A DNA stretch of 64,000 bases from Verrucomicrobiales bacterium. GTDB lineage: Bacteria; Verrucomicrobiota; Verrucomicrobiia; Limisphaerales; J093. Under the pieces are notes generated by a model. That model searched no databases, had not been told where the DNA came from, and was given only the letters and a program-made list of their open reading frames with translations. Position numbers and translations under genes: made by a program. Shown in pieces: positions 60,318 through 64,000 of this stretch. The stretch covers positions 124,001 through 188,000 of the forward strand of contig JACKPV010000034.1 in the NCBI GenBank assembly GCA_024233305.1, in the 5' to 3' direction. Position 1 is the first letter of the stretch, and each line of letters opens with the position of its first letter.

Positions 60318-61535
60318 TCATCCGTTCGACGACACCCGCGCCAACAGCGACGCAAACTCCCGCGCCTGATCTTCCCGGTTGAAATGGCGAACGACGTGTT
60401 CCCTCCCTGCTCGTCCCATCGCCCGGCTTTTGCCGGTATCCGCCTGCAAGGCCAGCACCGCCTCCGCAAGCCGCTCGTCGTTGCCGGGAGGCACGAACAC
60501 TCCGGCACCGGCAGCCTCAACCACCTCCCGGATCACGCCGTCGATTCCCAGAATGATCGGGCGACCGGCCGCAAGATAATCGAAGACCTTGTTCGGGTAA
60601 GTGGTTCGGAACATCGGGATGTCGCGCAGGGTCGCCAAGCAAGCATCCGACGCCGCCAGCACCTCTTTCATCGACGCCTTGGGTTGGCTTCCAGTGAAAC
60701 GAACATTGCGCAACCCCATGGAGCCAGCCTCGGCCTCCAGTTGCTTCCGCTGGGCCCCGTCCCCCACCAGCCAGAAGACCACTTGCGGATGCTCCTTGAG
60801 CCGGGCGGCTGCCCTCAGGATGGTCGGGATGTCATTCGCCAACCCCAAAGCCCCGGCATAGGCCACCACGAACTGCCCCGGCTCGGACCACCGCGAGCGA
60901 AAGGACGCCCCGGTGGCGTCTGGATCGAACCCCGTCGGATCCACGCCGTTGGCGATCAGGGTGACCTTGTCTGCCGGAATCCCCTTTTCGATGACGTACT
61001 GCCGGTAGTAGGGGGAGTTGACCACGATGTGATCGGCACGCCGGTAGAGCCACAACTCGAAGGCCCGGGCGACGCTGATGAGCAGAGGGTGCGTGAGAAC
61101 TCCAATGTCGATTGCAAACTCCGGCCACAAATCCCGCACTTCGAGGACAAATGGGCATCGTTTCAGTCGCGCGATCAGCCAGGCGGAAACGGTCTGGAAA
61201 ATGGGCGGTGTGGTGCCCATCACCAGATCAACCTTCCCGGCCCTCAGTCCCCGCCAGAAGGCCGTCAGCATGTAGACTACGAAGGCCCAGACCCTCCAGA
61301 TCATCCCCCGGTGAAGGGTCTGCGGCGTATAAGCCCGTAGCACACGCAGCCCCGAGGGCAGCCGCGCGTCCCCGTCATCATCCTGCCTGCGACGCCCACT
61401 GCCATAGTCGACATCACTGGCAACCACGGTGAACCGGTGGCCCTGGGTCACGCACCGGCTGGCCAGTTCGTAGTGCCGCGTGCCGCCCGGCTCATGCGGC
61501 AGGCAAAAAACCTGATGGATCAGCAACGTGTGCAT
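60318..61535 (-). CDS. Glycosyltransferase family 4
   Basis: From the ATG at 61535 (MHTLLIHQVFCLP) the product is 405 residues. Two Rossmann domains are clear: an acceptor domain with EPGGTRHYELASR and DLVMGTTPPIF, and a donor domain with VTLIANGVDPTGFDP, VVAYAGALGLANDI and the sugar-nucleotide site GREHVVRHF. It is close to WbuB-like enzymes that transfer amino-deoxy sugars. The start overlaps the heparinase-like gene by 16 nt. It should extend the lipid-linked sugar. Confidence 0.94.
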   Translation of the reverse strand: MHTLLIHQVFCLPHEPGGTRHYELASRCVTQGHRFTVVASDVDYGSGRRRQDDDGDARLPSGLRVLRAYTPQTLHRGMIWRVWAFVVYMLTAFWRGLRAGKVDLVMGTTPPIFQTVSAWLIARLKRCPFVLEVRDLWPEFAIDIGVLTHPLLISVARAFELWLYRRADHIVVNSPYYRQYVIEKGIPADKVTLIANGVDPTGFDPDATGASFRSRWSEPGQFVVAYAGALGLANDIPTILRAAARLKEHPQVVFWLVGDGAQRKQLEAEAGSMGLRNVRFTGSQPKASMKEVLAASDACLATLRDIPMFRTTYPNKVFDYLAAGRPIILGIDGVIREVVEAAGAGVFVPPGNDERLAEAVLALQADTGKSRAMGRAGREHVVRHFNREDQAREFASLLARVSSNG

Positions 61536-63703
61536 GAAGATCTTCTCAACTCTTCCGCCTCCACGTCTCCCGTGCCGGTTCGACTCACGCGCCACCCCCC
61601 GCCAGCTTCGCGGCACACCCCAACCGCCTCATCCGCATCCTGCAGGGTCAGCCCCTCCTTCCCCGCGGAAACCGCCGTTTCGGCCGGGCCGAAATGCGTC
61701 CAGAAGCGTGCCATGGAACCTGTGACCTCCAGCCGCAGCCCCACCCCTGGATCAAGCCGTTGGTAATACGCCGACCGCCAGCCGAATGACGCATCAGCGG
61801 TCCCTTTAGAGACAACCGCGGAGCCCCGCTCCTCAAAAGCCCCGGCACTCACGGCAAGAGCCCGTCCGCCGGCTTCAAACATCACCCGCGCGCCGTCGCC
61901 GCCGACCTGCCCGGCCTCGAGCGGGAGTAGCCAGTTCAACTGGATTGACGCAATCCGTGCGGTCGCGACTTCATCAAGCACCACCCATCCCAGGGGGTTC
62001 AGCAGAAACACAGAACGTTCATGACGATAGCGCCGCCCGTTGCCGGCGACGACCTCAATCGCTCCCCGCCAACCGGTCATATCCGGATCCGCTGAGGAGA
62101 TCCGGCCAGCCGGTTTCCCTTCCACCCAAGGCAGCCACAAGAACCGACCCGCTGATTCCATCTGGTCCGCTCCGTCGACCGTGACGGTGTTGTGAAAGCG
62201 CGTGTTCCGGAACCCGTGCTTCCATGGAGGCGGTGCGTTGTAGCTGTAGGTTCCCGGATCCGCGGCAACGTTCACGCCCCTCCACCAGAGATCGACGTGC
62301 AGCAGATCTGCATGCGCCGGGCGGTGCCGGAAACGGCGGGGGCAGTGAATGACCGCGAAACTCTCCTCACCGCGAAGCGTGTAGTACCCCGCCTGCTCCG
62401 CCGCAAAGGACCTCCGCTTCGGGAATTCAGGCTGCCCGGATTCAGCCACCCCAACACCCATCAGCCACAGCGATTCCTCATCCCAAGGACCCGCGGGGTA
62501 AAGCCGTCCCCTTCCGAGGACCAAGTTCGCCGCCTGCAACGCCGGGCGAAAGTCCGTGTAGTCACAGGGACTCAGCGGCAGGACCAACGCCCCGTCATTC
62601 CCGCCAAAGCAAGGAACCCCTCCGGAGATCCCGTCCTGCAACTGATACAGAAAGTCGACCGCCCCACAGACCCGCCGCTTGAGTGCGTCGCTGAACGGCC
62701 GGTCAAGCAAATCCGCCAAGCGTAAGGCCCAGGAGAAATCCTGCAGCATCACCCGGTGATAGTTGGCGGAGTGTTGGGAAAAACCGCCATCGTCGTAGAT
62801 CAACTCGCGCGCCAGTCGCTCCAGAAGGCTTCGCCCCCGAGCCTCCCATCGCGCGGCCGCCTGCAACTCGGGGAACAACGTGCCCAGTGTCCAAAGCCCC
62901 ACCGCCTCGCTGATTCCGTGGTTGTTCTCCTGGCTCAGGGCGTAGCCGATGTTCGCCGCAATCCGCTCGCCGCTGCGGGCGAGCATTTCCAGCAGCATCG
63001 CCTCGCGCTTGGGCGTGGTGGCCGGCGAATCCGCGAACGCCTGCCAAGAGAAGCACCAGGCCATCACCCGAAACGCCGCCTCCTGCCCACACATCCATTG
63101 AGGCCCCCGATTGGGCGGGTTCTTCGCCCGCCAGTCCTCAACCAACTTCCAAAACAATTCCGGCCACCGTTCGTCGCCATCGCGCCAGTAAGCTCGGACC
63201 AAGGTGTAAGCAAAGCCAAACCGGCTGAGTTCCCAGATGCACTTGATGTCCCCGCCGGAAAAGGTGTCGATCCGGCTCCAATGCGCGTCCGACTTCAGCC
63301 GCCGCCCCATAAACGGATCAAGGAACCAGTCCGGCGGGTTGCCGCAGTCATGCCAGGTCTTCTCGAAGAAACAGAACTCGCCGGCAAGGAAGCGCTCCGC
63401 GGCACGGATGGGGTTCGCCTCCGCGGAATCCCACTGCCGCAGGATCGGGCCTAACCTGGCCCGATCAGCCGTCGCGAAAAAGAAGCGCGGAGCGCGGGCG
63501 CGACGATATCTCGCGTAGGCGTCCGGGCTCGAAAGGGCCGGATCAGTCAGAACGCCAGCCAGACCATCCACGCGCCACTCACGCACCGGCATCCGGCGCT
63601 CGAGCCGGCCGAATCGCCGGGCCAGTGCGTACCAGAACCGGAACCACAGCCAGCCCGGACCAAGGTACCGGATCAAGTACAGCGCTTTCGTGATGTGCTT
63701 CAT
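61520..63703 (-). CDS. Heparinase II/III-like polysaccharide lyase family protein
   Basis: The 727-residue product starts at the ATG at 63703 (MKHITKALYL); no clear signal peptide is seen. The N-terminal alpha/alpha-toroid has SQENNHGISEAVGLWTLG and DDGGFSQHSANYHRVMLQDF with the Asn, His, Tyr and Arg residues expected for catalysis. The C-terminal beta-sandwich has HADLLHVDLWWRGVNVAADPG and FRNTRFHNTVTVDG. Such genes often occur in exopolysaccharide clusters, where they may trim the product or be needed for its release. The open frame upstream to 63976 was not used because it lacks family sequence. Confidence 0.92.
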   Translation of the reverse strand: MKHITKALYLIRYLGPGWLWFRFWYALARRFGRLERRMPVREWRVDGLAGVLTDPALSSPDAYARYRRARAPRFFFATADRARLGPILRQWDSAEANPIRAAERFLAGEFCFFEKTWHDCGNPPDWFLDPFMGRRLKSDAHWSRIDTFSGGDIKCIWELSRFGFAYTLVRAYWRDGDERWPELFWKLVEDWRAKNPPNRGPQWMCGQEAAFRVMAWCFSWQAFADSPATTPKREAMLLEMLARSGERIAANIGYALSQENNHGISEAVGLWTLGTLFPELQAAARWEARGRSLLERLARELIYDDGGFSQHSANYHRVMLQDFSWALRLADLLDRPFSDALKRRVCGAVDFLYQLQDGISGGVPCFGGNDGALVLPLSPCDYTDFRPALQAANLVLGRGRLYPAGPWDEESLWLMGVGVAESGQPEFPKRRSFAAEQAGYYTLRGEESFAVIHCPRRFRHRPAHADLLHVDLWWRGVNVAADPGTYSYNAPPPWKHGFRNTRFHNTVTVDGADQMESAGRFLWLPWVEGKPAGRISSADPDMTGWRGAIEVVAGNGRRYRHERSVFLLNPLGWVVLDEVATARIASIQLNWLLPLEAGQVGGDGARVMFEAGGRALAVSAGAFEERGSAVVSKGTADASFGWRSAYYQRLDPGVGLRLEVTGSMARFWTHFGPAETAVSAGKEGLTLQDADEAVGVCREAGGGWRVSRTGTGDVEAEELRRSSCTRC

Positions 63704-63888
63704 CGTCGAGCGGATGGTTGACAGCTCGCCTACCGTAGGACCGGGTGAAGAAACGCTGACACGCAGCACCGAACGTGGGCTAGGCTTGCCAGCCTGCCGG
63801 TTCGGGCAACTCCGCTCGCCCGGCACGGCCCGTGCAGCAGCGCGCCGGCATGGGAATCCCGGCTTGCCAGCAGAAAGGAACCTCTGGC

Positions 63889-64000
63889 CTACGAGAACAC
63901 CAACCGCTCCAACACCCCCACAATCCGTTCCCCGGCCTTCCCGTCCCAGAAGGGCGGGATGCCTCCGCGCTTCCAATCGCTGGCAAACAACCGGTCCAAG
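63889..64000 (-). CDS. C-terminal end of a UDP-GlcNAc 2-epimerase (WecB-like), cut by window edge
   Basis: The last 36 residues before a TAG stop at 63889-63891 read SDWKRGGIPPFWDGKAGERI then VGVLERLVFS. The PFWDGKAGERIV pattern is that of the C-terminal helix of UDP-N-acetylglucosamine 2-epimerase, which supplies UDP-ManNAc for polysaccharides. The rest is outside the window, so the call rests on a short segment. The 185 nt between this stop and the heparinase-like start hold two copies of GGCTTGCCAGC but no gene. Confidence 0.65.
   Translation of the reverse strand, partial: LDRLFASDWKRGGIPPFWDGKAGERIVGVLERLVFS

Noticed and set aside
63784..63870. GGCTTGCCAGC found twice between the heparinase-like gene and the epimerase end
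   Set aside because: Only 11 bases, two copies, no wider symmetry; not enough to call a repeat element or attachment site.
1..64000. CRISPR arrays, tRNA and rRNA genes, prophage and riboswitches
   Set aside because: I found no regularly spaced repeats apart from the coding 21-bp array, no cloverleaf or rRNA segments, no phage structural genes, and no convincing riboswitch upstream of ribBA.

Overview
This 64 kb GC-rich window most likely comes from a Verrucomicrobiota chromosome, probably of the Limisphaerales/Pedosphaera type. The evidence is indirect. There is a DUF1559-type pseudopilin with the GFTLIELLVVIAIIA leader, several Tat-exported Gfo/Idh/MocA oxidoreductases, large LamG/Ig-like exported proteins, a DUF6807 (PmoA-like) protein, a Cys-type sulfatase, an alternative complex III operon and an exosortase inside a polysaccharide cluster. 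No 16S rRNA or tRNA is visible, so this placement is an inference.

Layout. 1-6 kb: the 5' part of uvrB, a small-molecule kinase, a large exported protein of unknown function coupled to tilS, and a 26-bp perfect inverted repeat between genes. 6-15 kb: an ArsR-type regulator, an exported PQQ-type beta-propeller, a pseudopilin and two neighbouring paralogous LamG proteins, each with a good intrinsic terminator. 15.3-26.5 kb: one minus-strand respiratory operon, actABCDEF (alternative complex III, quinol to cytochrome c), then a one-helix protein and CcoN-, CcoO- and CcoP-like genes, mostly joined by 1-4 bp stop/start overlaps. The CcoN-like subunit has lost nearly all the heme and copper ligands of a cbb3 oxidase; this is the most unusual observation here. 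26.6-30.3 kb: apbE, a MocA-type oxidoreductase, a small ORF and rsmI. 30.5-31.8 kb: decayed genes (aldo/keto reductase and RND-pump remnants).

31.8-38.2 kb: a probable sugar or sugar-acid catabolic cluster (DUF6807, two Tat MocA oxidoreductases, an MFS transporter, a beta-hydroxyacid dehydrogenase). 38.5-42.6 kb: a beta-helix fragment, an intradiol dioxygenase, ribBA and a small operon for SPFH, PH-domain and ribbon-helix-helix proteins, with an 18-bp palindrome lying over its likely promoter. 42.8-50 kb: a sulfatase, a degraded IS630-type element, a large exported protein and a methyltransferase.

50.1-64 kb: a minus-strand polysaccharide cluster. It encodes the end of a WecB-type epimerase, a heparinase II/III-like protein, a GT4 glycosyltransferase, a PglD-type acetyltransferase, a DegT aminotransferase, an acyl carrier protein, an AMP-forming ligase, an SDR, a left-handed beta-helix acyltransferase, an EpsI-like protein, an exosortase, a PglC-type initiating transferase and a PglF/CapD-type dehydratase. 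PglF, PglE and PglD functions together would make a UDP-diNAc-bacillosamine-like sugar. The ACP/ligase/SDR/acyltransferase set suggests a custom acyl decoration. A gene with an eight-copy 21-bp coding repeat sits in the middle of this cluster.
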